Shown here one piece after another: positions 31,319 through 42,600 of a stretch of 64,000 nt of DNA. This DNA is from Triparma columacea (lineage: Eukaryota; Sar; Bolidophyceae; Parmales; Triparmaceae). Positions within the stretch are counted from its first letter, which is position 1, and the number at the start of each line of letters is the position of its first letter. The stretch spans positions 1 to 64,000 of the forward strand of contig BRYA01000498.1 of NCBI GenBank assembly GCA_030267965.1, read 5' to 3'. Both the position numbers and the translations under genes were made by a program. The notes under the pieces were generated by a model, which did no database searches, was not told where the DNA came from, and saw nothing but the letters and a program-made list of their open reading frames with translations.

Positions 31319-34300
31319 ATGGAAGAACCTCGAGTGTGTATAGGACAGTATGTCCTCGGTAAGAACCTTGGTATAGGTGCATTTGGTAAAGGTACGTATT
31401 AGAGGCCCCCAGGGTTGAGCTGCAGCTGCGAGTTCACCGTGTGAGAAGTGGACATATTGTGTAGATATGATGATATTATGGGTATGTGTGATATGAAAGC
31501 GCTTGTATATCCACACACAAGGGGGACTATATCATATTCATCTACATATACGCTAAATTGGAAGATTTGAGAAGATTCGGGGAGGGCACTGCTCCGCTAC
31601 TTGACTACTACTCTGCTTTAGAAGAGGGTTACACGTCAGCTACACGTCAGCTACTCTGAAGCAGGATTAGGGCTATACTTCAGCTACACTAAATTGGCTC
31701 ATCGGCAAGAGCTTAGGAGTTATTGATGGGATGCTCTTTGATGGATGCTTTGAAGATGCATTGGGATCAACACCTTCGCATCAGCATTGAGTCGTCGCTT
31801 GAGTCGTCGCTTGAATCGTCGCTTGAGTCTTCGCTTGAGTCTTCGCTTGAGTCGTCGCTTGAGTCGTCGCTTTGAGCTTTGTTGTGCTGCGTGGAGATTT
31901 GTTGAGCTGCGTGGAGCTTTGTTGAGCTGCGTGGAGCTTTGTTGAGCTGCGTGGAGCTTTGCCTTCGGATCAACACATTCAACGCACATCACTTTCTCAA
32001 TGCTCATGACATTCAGTACACTCAACACACATTCAATACTCAACACACATTCAATGCCCATCAACAACATCACCATCAATAACTAACACCAAACACACTT
32101 CCACAATACACTTACCACAACACATCACTTACCACAACACACCAACACACCAACACACACACACCCCTTCCGCGACTCGCTTCGCTCGTCGCCCCCCCCA
32201 CACACAGTAAAACTCGCTACACATATAGTAACAGGCCACAAAGTAGCTGTGAAAATTCTCAACAAGGCCAAAATCAAGCATTTGGGAATGGAAGAAAAGG
32301 TAGAGAGAGAAATAAATATTCTGCGCCTGTCGACGCACCCTCACATCATACGCCTATACGAAGTGATCGACACCCCCACTGACATATTCCTCGTTAACGA
32401 GTACGTCTCCGGTGGAGAACTCTTTGACTACATTGTCTCAAAGGGTAGGCTCTCTGCAGATGAGGCCAGGAACTTCTTCCACCAGATCATATCAGGCGTG
32501 GAGTACTGCCACTTCCAGAAAATCGTCCACCGGGACCTCAAGCCCGAGAACCTCCTCCTCGACAACAACCTCAACCTCAAGATAGCAGACTTTGGACTGT
32601 CCAACATCATGCGTGACGGAGACTTCCTCCGGACGAGCTGTGGCTCTCCCAACTACGCCGCCCCCGAGGTAATCAGCGGGCACCTCTACGCCGGCCCCGA
32701 GGTCGACGTCTGGTCCTGCGGGGTAATCCTCTACGCCCTCCTCTGCGGCTCCCTCCCCTTTGACGACGAGTCCATCCCCAACCTCTTCAAGAAGATTAAG
32801 TCGGGCATGTACTCCCTCCCCTCACACCTGTCGCAGCTAGCCAGGAACCTCATCCCCCGCATGCTCGAGGTCGACCCCATGAAGCGCATAACGATCGCCG
32901 AGATCAGGGTCCACCCCTGGTTCCAGCACAAGCTCCCTCCCTACCTCCGGCACCCCCCCGAGCTCATGGAGAAGCAGGAGAGGGCGGTGGACGAGGAGGT
33001 AATGAACGAGGTCTGCCAGCTCCGTTTCAAGAACATAACCCGCGACCTGGTCGGCCGGGCCGCTAGCGCGTCAGACAAGGAGCTAGAAACCCTCCCGAAG
33101 TTCGTGAGAGACCTGCGCGTAGCATACGAGCTCATCCTGGACAACAAGCATACAAGGCTAAGGGTCATGGAGGTCGCGCAGGCTATCAAGGAGGCGGCGA
33201 GCGCGACGCCGCCGGCGTTCTCGCCGGGAGCGAGCAGGGGAGCTACGCCAAGCTCACAGGGATCTCATATGGCAGGAAGCTACGGGGACATGACGGGAAA
33301 GGTAAGGAGAGGAGATTAAGAGGACGAGACGGGCGGACAACAAATACACAGGGGGACGAACAAACGAAAATCTAAAACTCTCCGAACCCCCCCCCCCCCC
33401 GCCTTCGTTACCCTCAGTCGCCGCCGGTATCTCAGAGCCAGCTCCTGGCCCAGCAGAACCGTCTGGCCGAGGAAACCTCCCGCGCCCTCCTCCGCAACAC
33501 CACAGTAAGCTCTGTCCCCCCCACCTCCACAGCCGCCCCCTCCCAGATGATATCCTCCATCCCCGGTAACGTCGGCATGCTCTCCCAGCACCAGCAAGGC
33601 CGTCGTACTAGGAGGTGGTATTTAGGTATACAGAGTAAGAAGGACCCGGCGCACGTTATGACGGAGGTTTACAAGGCGCTAGGGGCGCTGGGGTGCGAGT
33701 GGTGCCAACTTAGTAACTACAGGATTAGGTGTAGGTGGATGCCTAATAAGAGAAACGGGGATGGGGGAGCGGGGGTGCAGGAGGGGAGCGAGGTGAGAGG
33801 GGAAGGGGGGGGGGAACGAGGGAACGGAGGGAACAAGCAAAGGCGCCGTCGGGCGGGGGGAGAGGGAATCTTTGCAAAAACTAACCTCCTGATAAAAACA
33901 AACAAACAACGCCACCCTTCCTCGCAGGATATGGGGGGGGGGGACAACAGGGGGAAGAGGAGCAGGGAGGATTCTGACGGGGTCGACTCAATGACGATGG
34001 ACGACGGTACGGGGCCGCTCGGAGGTCAGAGCTCCCTGGTGAAGGACGCATACAAAACAAAAATGAAGATAATTAACGCGCATACAAACTTCCCCAACTC
34101 GGCTGCCGCGGCGGGCCTACGGAACGCGGCGTCCCAGACGGCCCCCATACCGGACCTCACGGCCGACAGGTACTGCGTCCGGATCGGGCTTACCCTGTAC
34201 AAGGTGCAGCACTCCATCTACCTTCTTGACTTTCAAAAGCTTAACGGAGACAGCTTCACGTTCATGACGCTGTGCGCCAACATTATCTCGGAACTTAAGA

Positions 34301-34404
34301 CGCTGTCGGCGGCGTCGAAACTACTTGCTGCGCAACAGTCGGCGAGGGCACAGCAGGCAGCCGCGGCGGCGGCAAACAACCCCCCACCGCCCCCCAACAG
34401 ATAG
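31319..34404 (+). CDS. SNF1: AMPK/SNF1 catalytic alpha subunit
   Basis: Exons 31319-31391, 32229-33301, 33418-33792 and 33928-34404 join in frame to 665 residues. The kinase starts MEEPRVCIGQYVLGKNLGIG and continues VAVKILNKAKI, HRDLKPENLLLD, DFGLSN and activation loop LRTSCGSPNYAAPE, nearly identical to AMPK/SNF1 enzymes, with the LKB1-type target Thr retained. A UBA-like autoinhibitory segment follows. The C-terminal KA1-type alphaCTD has WYLGIQSKKDPAHVMTEVYK and later YLLDFQKLNGDSFTFM, so the protein can bind regulatory beta/gamma subunits. Role: energy-sensing Ser/Thr kinase. Intron 1 is unusually long (837 nt) and repeat-filled. Intron 3 is 135 nt, a multiple of three without stops. Confidence 0.92.
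31789..31960 (+). repeat. Two tandem arrays in AMPK intron 1
   Basis: Seven copies of a 12-mer (gagtcgtcgctt with single-base variants) occupy 31789-31872, followed by about four copies of a 20-mer (gagctttgttgagctgcgtg) to 31960. A looser acacattcaat-type repeat continues to about 32060. All lie inside the 837-nt first intron. Confidence 0.85.
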
Positions 34405-34506
34405 GGCGGCGCGGTCTTCGAACCCAAAGTCTCTGCTTCGCTACGAAAAGTAACGCAAGGCTTATTTCATTTTTATCAAAACCGTCGTCGACCGTTTCAT
34501 TTCTTA

Positions 34507-37500
34507 TCAAACACTGCCAACGCTCCCCCCCTCCCCGTACCTGCCGCTCCATTTGTTCCTGAACTCTCTAGCCTCCTCCCTCTTGCCAAGGTTCTTCATG
34601 TCCCCCAGTATCATCAGATACAAATCCCTCTTCTCTTCATCCTCAAACTCCTCGTCCTCCATGAGAGCCAGAAAGTTATCCAACGCCTCCTCACCCTTCT
34701 TCTGTTCCCTCAATACCTCCCCCAGCATTTTCCTAGTCGCTGACGCCCTACTAATCGCCAAACTCCTCCTCAAAAGTCTCTCCGCAACGTCCAGCTCCCC
34801 GTTATTAAATAGTCTAGCCCCAAGCTGCCTTAACAAAAACGGGTCCTCGATGTCCTGCAAGACGGCCTGCCTAGCGTCTGCTGTAGCCTCGTTAAGCCTG
34901 CTTCTACCCTCACCCTCCGAGCCCCAAACGTTGTCCATCAGGAGCAACGCGAGGTGGGCCCAGGTTGTGGGCTCGAAGCTGTCGATACGGAGACTCTCTT
35001 GTAGGGCACCCTCGGACTCTTGGGCGAGGTTAAGCTCGGCTAGGGCTACGCCCATTAGCTTCCACGCCATGGCTGAACCGAACTTCTTGGTGGCGAGGAT
35101 CGCTACGTCCTTGGCTCGAACGAGGCTCTCGTCTGTGTTGCTGTCAATTAGGAGGAGGCAGAGCTGGAGGAACACACGGAGAGGGCAAAGCGGTACGGTG
35201 AACGATGACAGGCACTTCTCGTACGCTTCAATCGCCTCCTCCATCTTCCCCAAGGCCACGAATGCCTTTGCAAGGGTCTCGTAATTAGGCCCCGACCCGT
35301 CCGTCCTACACGCCGCCTCCGCGTGTGCAAGTCCCTCCTCCAACGCTCCTCCAACAACCGCGACCTCCCCGTCAAGCCTGCTCCTTAGTCCGTAAAGGTA
35401 ACTCACGCCGACGGGGGCGAGGCCACGGGCGGACTCCTTGGACTGTGAGTTCAACTCGCAACGGAGGGCGAGGTCGAGGGCGCGGCTGGCGCAGGACATT
35501 AGACGGTGATCGACCATTAGCTCAGCCAGGCTCAGAAGGGCTGACACGCCCGCCCTCCGAGGAGGGGCGTTGACGGCGTTCTTTGAAGCCGCCAATAGAC
35601 TCTCCTTGGCCTTCTTCGCCCTGCTCAGGTCCCTCTTGGGGAACGTGGTCATTGGTAGTCCCCTCAACCTCAGTGACTCCCTGTCCTCGTCGTAAGTTTT
35701 CTTCTCAAGTTCGTCTACCGCAGAGTGCAGGACGCAAAGTCCTGCGTGGATCGTCCCGACCAGATCCTCCACCCCGTTTTCACCCTTGCTTCCCTCAAGG
35801 GCACCCTCAAAGGCCGCCTCCGCCATTTCGTACATGCCCGCATCCAGCATGGCCACGGCGTTCAGCAGCATCATGCTCGGTGTCAACGGCAGGCTCTCCC
35901 CCGACCTCTTCAGGCACTCGAGCGCCCTGTCGTTCAACCCGCACTTCAAGCAGTACATTGCCTTCTCGTTCCACGCTACCGTAAGCATCTCAACCCCGTC
36001 CATGTCCCCTGTCTCGGCTGCCCGACGGGCTACGGCGACACGGTCCTCGTGACGGGAAAGGGACTTGGCAATGTCACCGGATACGGCGGCCTCCTCGGCG
36101 CGGAGGGCTAGCAGCTCAAACTCCTTCTCGAAGCTGACGGCGGGGGCGGGGAAGAGGTCAGAATCAACGGCTTTGTTAGCGGTGAATTTGTTGATAAGTA
36201 CGGAATTCAACTGTGTGTTAAGGGCCGTGAAAAGCTCTGAGCAATACGCCTGGTGTCCCGACCCGTCAGCCGGGGCCTGCCTGAATCGCGAGTTTGCCGC
36301 GAGCTGGACGCTGGATCGGACCTGCTCCTTCATGGCGTGGAACTTCCCTGACGTTTGAACCCTGTTGTAGAACGTCTCGGCGGAGCCTCCGCCCTCTTTC
36401 ATTAGGGCGGACAACTCCCCGACGAACTCCCCTATTTGGCGCCTGAAGTCGCCGGCTATATCACGAGGCTTCTCCTTAGGCTTCCACTGCCTCTGCCCTA
36501 CGACATCGCCCATGGACGAGGTCGATTCAATCAGAGAGGAGGTCTTTTCAACTAGGGGAGTAGACAAGGCGACCTTGATAACGACCACGGGGTTGGCCGA
36601 AGACGTTGAGGCCTTCCTGTCCGCGTCGTCGCCCTCGAAGGTAAGCGGCGTCGACAGGGTGCACCCGTACGACCCGGGGGCGAGGAGAGGGGACGCAGAC
36701 AAAAGGCCATTGACCTCCCAGGCCGTCTCGGTCGTAGCGTCCTCATCGGGCTCGTCCTTGGCCTTACCCTTGCCCTTCTTCCCCTTGGCTTTCTTGTCAT
36801 CAGCGGGCTCCTCTTCCGCAACATCGTCGTCCCCGAACTTTGTGGTCGTACCGAATCTTACGACCGTCACCGGTATGGTCAAACCCTCAGAGGCCGAAGA
36901 AAAGGCTGCCATGGAGTCGGCGCTCATGAAAACCGAACCGTTGGGGCAGGGCTTTGGGTACGTCAATGACCACTTGTATTGGGGGGTGGGAACCTCCCTG
37001 GTCGTGGGAAGTCCCGTCGGCTCCCACTCCTCCTCCTCCTCCTTCTCCCCACCCTCCGGGCTCTTCTCTTCGGGATCTCCCCCCTTCTTCTCCTCCTCCT
37101 CGCCGTCAGGATTCTCCTGAGCGGCCGCTTCGGCAGCTGCCTGGATCTCCTTCTCATGCTCCTCAATGGCCGCCTGTCTATTCGCGGCAAGCTCTTCCTC
37201 CGTTAGGTCCACAATTGCAGCAGGCCCGTCCGCAAGGGGCACGTAGGTCCAGATCCCCTTACCGAAAGGGACGGCAGGGAAGGTTGAGGCCGAGCCAAGC
37301 GCAACGGAGAAAGTCTGAGACGGAGGGTTCTCAGTCTCCTCACCATCATCACCGACGGACTTGGGAGGCTCGACGTAGCCTTTGACCACCTCGTGGTAGT
37401 CCGCGGCGGTCATTTTTGCGGGGTCGAACTTTGGAAGAATCTGCCACTCCGCGGGAATGTTGCTCACCTCCACATGGTAAACTGTCAACTGGGCCCCTCC

Positions 37501-38058
37501 CATCATGACGTCTGCGAGGTCGTCTGAGCTGTAAACGTTCAGTTCGACCGTCCCGTACTCTGGGAACTTGAGAGTTACGCCGGCTTGGTTGTCGGAGACG
37601 ATTGTGTTGAGCTGGAGCCTGGCAGAGGCAACAGTGGAGGCCCCATCGGCGACCAGGGAAACGACGAGGTAAGAGGTAAGGAACTTGGACAGCGCCGCGT
37701 CGTTGCAGGGCACGGAAAGGGTATCGACATTCAATCCAGGGAGCTCGGAGGGGAAGGGGGGAAGAGTTGTCCCATCCTCACTTGGTTCCGGGGTGGTTTC
37801 TGGCCAAAAGGCAACGGCAGGACCCTCGATCGTCGACTTTATAGTGTACACTGGTTCGACAACGGGTATATCCTCAGCCTCTCCGGCAGGGACATCATCA
37901 TCCCCCTTCTCCTCACCCTCTTCCGGCTCCTTAGCCTCCACGGGAGGGGGCGGGGGAGTTGTGATTTTTAGGGAATCAAAGGCAAAGGTGAACACTCCCG
38001 TAGCAACTACAGGCTCATCAATCGCAACCTCCGACGGGGGTACTTCATCAGACGCCAT
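34507..38058 (-). CDS. CFAP70: CFAP70-like TPR protein
   Basis: Single exon, 1,183 residues. The N-terminal half is beta-rich with Pro/Glu linkers (SLKITTPPPPPVEAKEPEE, then VFTFAFDS-type repeats of C2-like segments). Near residue 520-620 is a helical block (FRRQIGEFVGELSALMKEGG, SGKFHAMKEQVRSSV). The C-terminal 500 residues carry tetratricopeptide helices (AKAFVALGKMEEAIEAYEKC, WAHLALLLMDNVW). This order and length fit CFAP70/TTC18, an outer-dynein-arm-associated axonemal protein. Assignment rests on architecture and a few motifs, so another ciliary TPR protein is possible. It is convergent with AMPK (102 bp between stops) and divergent from the exchanger. Confidence 0.65.
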   Translation of the reverse strand: MASDEVPPSEVAIDEPVVATGVFTFAFDSLKITTPPPPPVEAKEPEEGEEKGDDDVPAGEAEDIPVVEPVYTIKSTIEGPAVAFWPETTPEPSEDGTTLPPFPSELPGLNVDTLSVPCNDAALSKFLTSYLVVSLVADGASTVASARLQLNTIVSDNQAGVTLKFPEYGTVELNVYSSDDLADVMMGGAQLTVYHVEVSNIPAEWQILPKFDPAKMTAADYHEVVKGYVEPPKSVGDDGEETENPPSQTFSVALGSASTFPAVPFGKGIWTYVPLADGPAAIVDLTEEELAANRQAAIEEHEKEIQAAAEAAAQENPDGEEEEKKGGDPEEKSPEGGEKEEEEEWEPTGLPTTREVPTPQYKWSLTYPKPCPNGSVFMSADSMAAFSSASEGLTIPVTVVRFGTTTKFGDDDVAEEEPADDKKAKGKKGKGKAKDEPDEDATTETAWEVNGLLSASPLLAPGSYGCTLSTPLTFEGDDADRKASTSSANPVVVIKVALSTPLVEKTSSLIESTSSMGDVVGQRQWKPKEKPRDIAGDFRRQIGEFVGELSALMKEGGGSAETFYNRVQTSGKFHAMKEQVRSSVQLAANSRFRQAPADGSGHQAYCSELFTALNTQLNSVLINKFTANKAVDSDLFPAPAVSFEKEFELLALRAEEAAVSGDIAKSLSRHEDRVAVARRAAETGDMDGVEMLTVAWNEKAMYCLKCGLNDRALECLKRSGESLPLTPSMMLLNAVAMLDAGMYEMAEAAFEGALEGSKGENGVEDLVGTIHAGLCVLHSAVDELEKKTYDEDRESLRLRGLPMTTFPKRDLSRAKKAKESLLAASKNAVNAPPRRAGVSALLSLAELMVDHRLMSCASRALDLALRCELNSQSKESARGLAPVGVSYLYGLRSRLDGEVAVVGGALEEGLAHAEAACRTDGSGPNYETLAKAFVALGKMEEAIEAYEKCLSSFTVPLCPLRVFLQLCLLLIDSNTDESLVRAKDVAILATKKFGSAMAWKLMGVALAELNLAQESEGALQESLRIDSFEPTTWAHLALLLMDNVWGSEGEGRSRLNEATADARQAVLQDIEDPFLLRQLGARLFNNGELDVAERLLRRSLAISRASATRKMLGEVLREQKKGEEALDNFLALMEDEEFEDEEKRDLYLMILGDMKNLGKREEAREFRNKWSGRYGEGGSVGSV

Positions 38059-38329
38059 TTTCTTATGACTGTGTCAAGACTCAGAAAAGTGGAGCCCAAC
38101 TGAAAGTGGGGACCTGATTTGGGAAGAGGGTCGGGGGGGAATAAAATAAAGGCCTTAATAGTGCTCGTTAAGAAATGATAATTTGCATGAAATCTCACTA
38201 TACTTTATTAAGCGCCATACTTAAAAATTCGAGCGCTCCGGCTAAACATGATCTTTTTAAGATCCAAAGGGTCCAGTATTTCGTCAGGAAATTGCTCGAC
38301 CGTGACCTGACAGAAGGGAGCACAAAGAA

Positions 38330-40065
38330 ATGCAGAGGAGGAACCAGCTGCCGTTGGCTACGACGCCAGACAATGGCCGGTCTCGCCCCCTGAGGTATAC
38401 TGGTATCATGATATCGGCTTGTTTCGCGGTTAACGTGTGCTTCAAGGCATATCTTAAGAACAAGGATTTTTCGGGCCTCGCAGTCAGTGGAAGTGACATG
38501 GGGGATGGACAGTTATTCCGGAGACTCGAAGAGTCCCACAACAACACGTGCGAGGTGAACAAAATCGCCGACCCCTTGGGCCAGTATTTCGACAAGACCT
38601 ACGATTCTCTCATTTACCTCCTAGGGATGTTTTACATGTTTTACGGCTTGGGCTACGTGTGCGAGGAGTACTTTGTCGTCGCAATCGAGAAAATAATAGC
38701 TGAATACTCGATACCTCCAGATGTCGCGGGCGCCACCTTGATGGCCGCTGGGTCCAGTAGCCCTGAGTTGTTTGCTGAGGTTGTGGGTTGCTTCATTAGT
38801 GAGGTGAGAAATGCACTACAACCTCGTTATACCTGCACTACAACCTCGGTATTGCCCCACTGACCCCCTCCCCTCTGCCCCCCCAGGACAACTCTGCTGG
38901 AACTGGGACAGTTATTGGTTCTGCCATCTTCAACCAGCTCGTCATCATTGGTGGAGCGCTGCTGCTAAGCCCCGGAGGAGAGGTTGAATTTGACGTGGCC
39001 CCTCTAATTCGAGACATTGCCTTTTATGTTTTGTCCATTGTTTGGCTCTTTGTGGGCTTCAGGGACAGCAAGATTGTTGCGTGGGAAGCCTGGGGATTCA
39101 TGTTGACCTACTTCCTGTACGTTTTAGTTAACGCGTACTGGAGTAAGATTGTTAGATTGAGTTTCATTCAGAAGCTCGAGGGCGAAAGTATCGCGGGCGG
39201 CGACCTTAGCTTGTACATAGAGGGTCTAAGCGAGGATAACGGCAAAGGAAGCCTTACCGAGGAGCTCATGGTAGACAACTACATTAACGATCTCGACGCC
39301 ACCCCGACCGACAGGCGCATTTCAAAGGACAAAAGGGCCAAGTCCAGAACGAGGTCAAGGTACGACTCTTCGGGCACCTACCACTGGGATGATGAAGAGC
39401 TCTCTGTCGCCATGAGCGATGGAATTAGAGGGTCCTTCAACCCTGCGAACGAGCATCTCGAGAGCACCGCCTTTGGAAAGGCCATAAGTTGGCTTACCTA
39501 CCCGCTAGTTTTCTTGCTCTCGTGTTTTCTCGTCGACTGCAGAAAGTATCCCAACCGTTACTGGATCTCATTCATATCCTCCATCATCATCCTGGGCCTC
39601 CTCGTTTTCTTCATTATCCAGTGGGTCGAAAAAGCGGGCTGCCTTATTGGCTTTGGATCCGCTCTCATGGGACTGACCGTCGGGGCCGGAGGTACATCAG
39701 CTCCTGACGCCCTGGTTTCGTTCCATGTGGCAAGAAACGGCGTTGGCGACATGGCAGTGTCCAACGCGCTCGGAAGTAACGTCTTCGACATCCTATTATG
39801 TCTTGGGCTGCCGTGGGTCATTAAGACCACGGCGATGGGTGAGGTTGTTCCAGTTTCGACGGACGATTTCAAAGCGACCTTTATGATCATGGTCGGGGTC
39901 CTTCTCATCTTTACCACGAACCTCATCATAAGCTACTGTAGACACGGCAGGATCGTCCTGAGCAATAGATTAGGATACATGTACCTCTTTCTCTACCTTT
40001 GCTTTGTCATCTTCAGTGTTCTCTACTGCGAGACGGATATTTTTGGGACCCAAGATAAAGATTGA
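38330..40065 (+). CDS. K+-dependent Na+/Ca2+ exchanger (SLC24/NCKX type)
   Basis: Exons 38330-38803 and 38887-40065 join at phase 0 to 550 residues. Alpha-1 repeat: VAGATLMAAGSSSPELF then GTGTVIGSAIFNQLVIIGG; alpha-2 repeat: GLTVGAGGTSAPDALVS then VSNALGSNVFDILLCLGLPW. These are the ion-coordinating repeats of the CaCA superfamily, and the SPELF and SNVFD forms fit NCKX. About ten TM helices flank a charged cytosolic loop (around residues 230-340). Residues before the first helix include a leader and an acidic extracellular segment. Likely exports Ca2+ at the plasma membrane or an internal membrane. The start could be the downstream Met at 38408. Confidence 0.87.
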
Positions 40066-40272
40066 ATTTAATCTTGGGGAGGCCAGGAATGGTAACACGT
40101 CAGTGCGAAATTGGGGGAAGGTGAATCGAGGCGTCTTGTTTATGTCTTGTTTATAATATTAAATGGTTGCAACGCAGTATACGGTGAAGATTTCGTTAAA
40201 ATATTCTCCCTTGTTAATTGGCGGCACCTGGCCGCGCACCATTCTCCTTCCCACACCCTCGACTCGATGGCT
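40066..40272. other. Short convergent spacer
   Basis: Two hundred bases between the exchanger stop and the 3' end of the minus-strand gene at 40273. Nothing recognised. Confidence 0.4.
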
Positions 40273-41685
40273 CTACAATCCCTCGTTCCAGCTGGCAAGC
40301 CTGACGCCGTCCTCGATGTAAACGTAGTGAACGAAAGGCTTGAACGAAGAAACCTCGCTCTCCACCAAATACATCCTGACGGTGTCCTTGGGCTGGCCGA
40401 CGTCGACGTCAGAGTCATCGGCAGAGTCATCGGCCAGAACCGTGTCGGTGTTGGCAGTGGCGACGGCACCGGTAGAGTTCCACCTGACGAGGTCAGCGTG
40501 GTCGGTAGAGCTCCACCTGACGAGGTCAGCGTGGCAGTCCTCAAACTCCTCTGAACTCTCCTTCTCGTCCATCACCTTCTCCTCCTCCTCTTTCCTCTCG
40601 CTTTCGCTCATCCTCCTCCTCGTCCTCGACCTCCCAGTGTCCTTGACGAGCTCACAAACGACAATGAAGGACCCGCCGACGCTGCTGACACCTGAAGTCT
40701 GCCTGTTGAGGTAGTTGACGACATACTCAAGGTCCTGTCGAGCGAAGCGCGGGAGGGAGATGATTGGTACGAAATTCGCACAGCGAAGGTTAAGGAGAGG
40801 ACACGGGGTGTGAATCTAACGTATATCAACCGCTATTACCCGACAATGAGATCTTCCCTCCTGCGCACTCTCTTCTCACCTCCTTGATGTCAATCGCTGG
40901 GACCTCCACTTCGACGTTGAGACAAACGCCAGACCCCTGATCGCGCCCGGTGTAGAGTTTGCCACTGAATTTGAGCCACGGGGACTCAACGGGTTCCTTC
41001 GACCTGAGGCATGTCTTGCCTTCGAAGTTGAAGAGAGGGGATCCGTCAAAAACCGAGTGAGATTGGACAGTATCGCCGTCGCTGAGATTAATCATGCGAG
41101 CATTGGCGTCCTTGAACTTGGAAGTGACGCGGTACCCGTCGTTGACCAGACTGGGTGGGTTGGAATCTCAGGGTTAGGTCAAAACAAGACTCTCCGCCCC
41201 CAAAAGTGTTTCTCCCATGGATTTCGATACACGAGGGGAACAACGTCAGTACAACTGGAAAGATTCGGGTAGGAAAGCATCGGAACTTAAGCGGAAAGTT
41301 ACGATATAGAGCGTAGAAAACTAACATCATGTCAATTTGGACAAAATAACCTCTCACCCGACACGCACCTGAGAATCCTGGCCCAACTATCAGGGATAGA
41401 GAGGATATGCGTAGCTTTCACGGCCGTACTTGGGACTGATGGAGGTTGTACAACCTCTGCCTCCCACTCAGGTGTCAGGGTGGCGTCGGTAAGTCCTGAT
41501 TCAAGAGATATGATATCCCAATCAACTTCGAGAGTTTCAACAAGACTCTCCTGTTGGACAAAAGGGCCGCGTGCTCGCGGAAGATCTTCGTCGATTCCAC
41601 CTTCTAAAGGATGGTAACGACCCTGGGAGGAGCAGATGTGGAAGTCATTGAGCGCTGTGGTGACTTTCTTAACAGACATTGACAT
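40273..41685 (-). CDS. Unknown protein with a 33-nt duplication
   Basis: Three minus-strand exons, 41685-41369, 41150-40880 and 40734-40273, join in frame (phase 2, then phase 0) to 349 residues. The middle exon (LVNDGYRVTSKFKDANARM ... SGVCLNVEVEVPAIDIKE) and the start of exon 3 (DLEYVVNYLNRQTSGVSS, GGSFIVVCELVKDTGR) look like a compact folded beta-rich domain. The C-terminus has two copies of an 11-residue unit (HADLVRWSSTD / HADLVRWNSTG) and an Asp-rich stretch. The first donor is GTGCGT, unlike the usual GTGAG. The family is not recognised. Armadillo-like relics lie immediately upstream on the same strand. Confidence 0.55.
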
Positions 41686-41689
41686 AATT

Positions 41690-42240
41690 TTGCTCTCTCA
41701 GAATCTGATCTCCTCTCACAAGCAGACTTTTTATCAGTCCAGGAAGCTCAAACATTCCCTTCTTCACATCTGCGTCACCACTAGCAATGTTCATTATCGC
41801 TATAAGCGCGTACTCCCTCGCAACCTTGTACTCCTTCCCTTCCTTCTTGACGATCTTGAGGAGTCCGCTCATAATCCCCTTGAACTCGAACAACTCCTTA
41901 CGATTGCACTTATACTCTGTTAGAGTTAGGGTTATACCCTCTGTAAGGACGACAATAGACTTAGCGGCATCCGTTACCTTCCCACGTCCCCCCCCGTCAA
42001 GTCAACCACGAGCGCATCTAGGTTGTCCATGAAAATGTGGTGTATCGCTTTAAGCGACTTCTCCCTCGCAACCTTGTACTCCTCCCCTTCCTTCCCAACG
42101 ACCTCAAGCAGTCCGTTCATAATCCCCTTGAACTTGAACAACTCCTTACGATTCTTCTCATCCTCCGCAAGGCCGACAATACTCTTAGCGGCATCCGTTA
42201 CCTTACCCACGTCCCCCCCCCGTCATGTCCACCACGTGCG
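41690..42240 (-). pseudogene. Degenerate tandem armadillo-like repeats
   Basis: On the minus strand two adjacent units read KVTDAAKSIVGLAEDEKNR, KELFKFKGIMNGLLEVVGKE and KVAREKSLKAI, then the same pattern again (KELFEFKGIMSGLLKIVKKE, KVAREYALIAIMNIA). The units share long DNA similarity at a period of about 230 nt. A one-base length change in a G run (near 41990-42000) shifts frame between them, and the second unit carries an inserted segment. No start codon or flanking gene structure was found. This looks like an armadillo-repeat gene fragment in decay; splicing that rescues the frame is possible but not seen. Confidence 0.55.
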
Positions 42241-42600
42241 CCTCTACTAGGTTTTTTGTTCGAGAAGTCAATCGGATTGCTTGTTAACCTGTTCTTTGGA
42301 GAGGGACCGGGGCTCGGGGACTTGGCCTTCCGACCTGGACGGGAGGGGAGACTAGGCGTCGGCGACATTCAGAAACTAGATACACAAAAGAAAGGAAGGA
42401 ACGAGGGGAGAAGGGGGATGAAGGCAGCGAAACGTCCACGCTTTATACAATCTTAGAGAGCAGCGAGGAGCTTGTGGATTTGAGGGGGTTGGAGGTGTTT
42501 GTCCAAAGGGGTTGCCGGGCGAAGAAGTTGAAGGACCGATCAAGACGCCGAGCAGAATGATCCGCACCAGTTGTGTTGACCTCCCAAGTCCCAGTCAAAA
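42241..42600. other. Upstream region of the MYND gene
   Basis: A moderately GC-rich stretch with a partial open frame ending near 42650 on the plus strand that I could not attach to a gene. Nothing confident. Confidence 0.3.

Noticed and set aside
31720..32079. Minus-strand frame with a repeated KRRLKRR pattern
   Set aside because: It is a translation of the 12-mer tandem array inside an AMPK intron, with no homology or gene structure.
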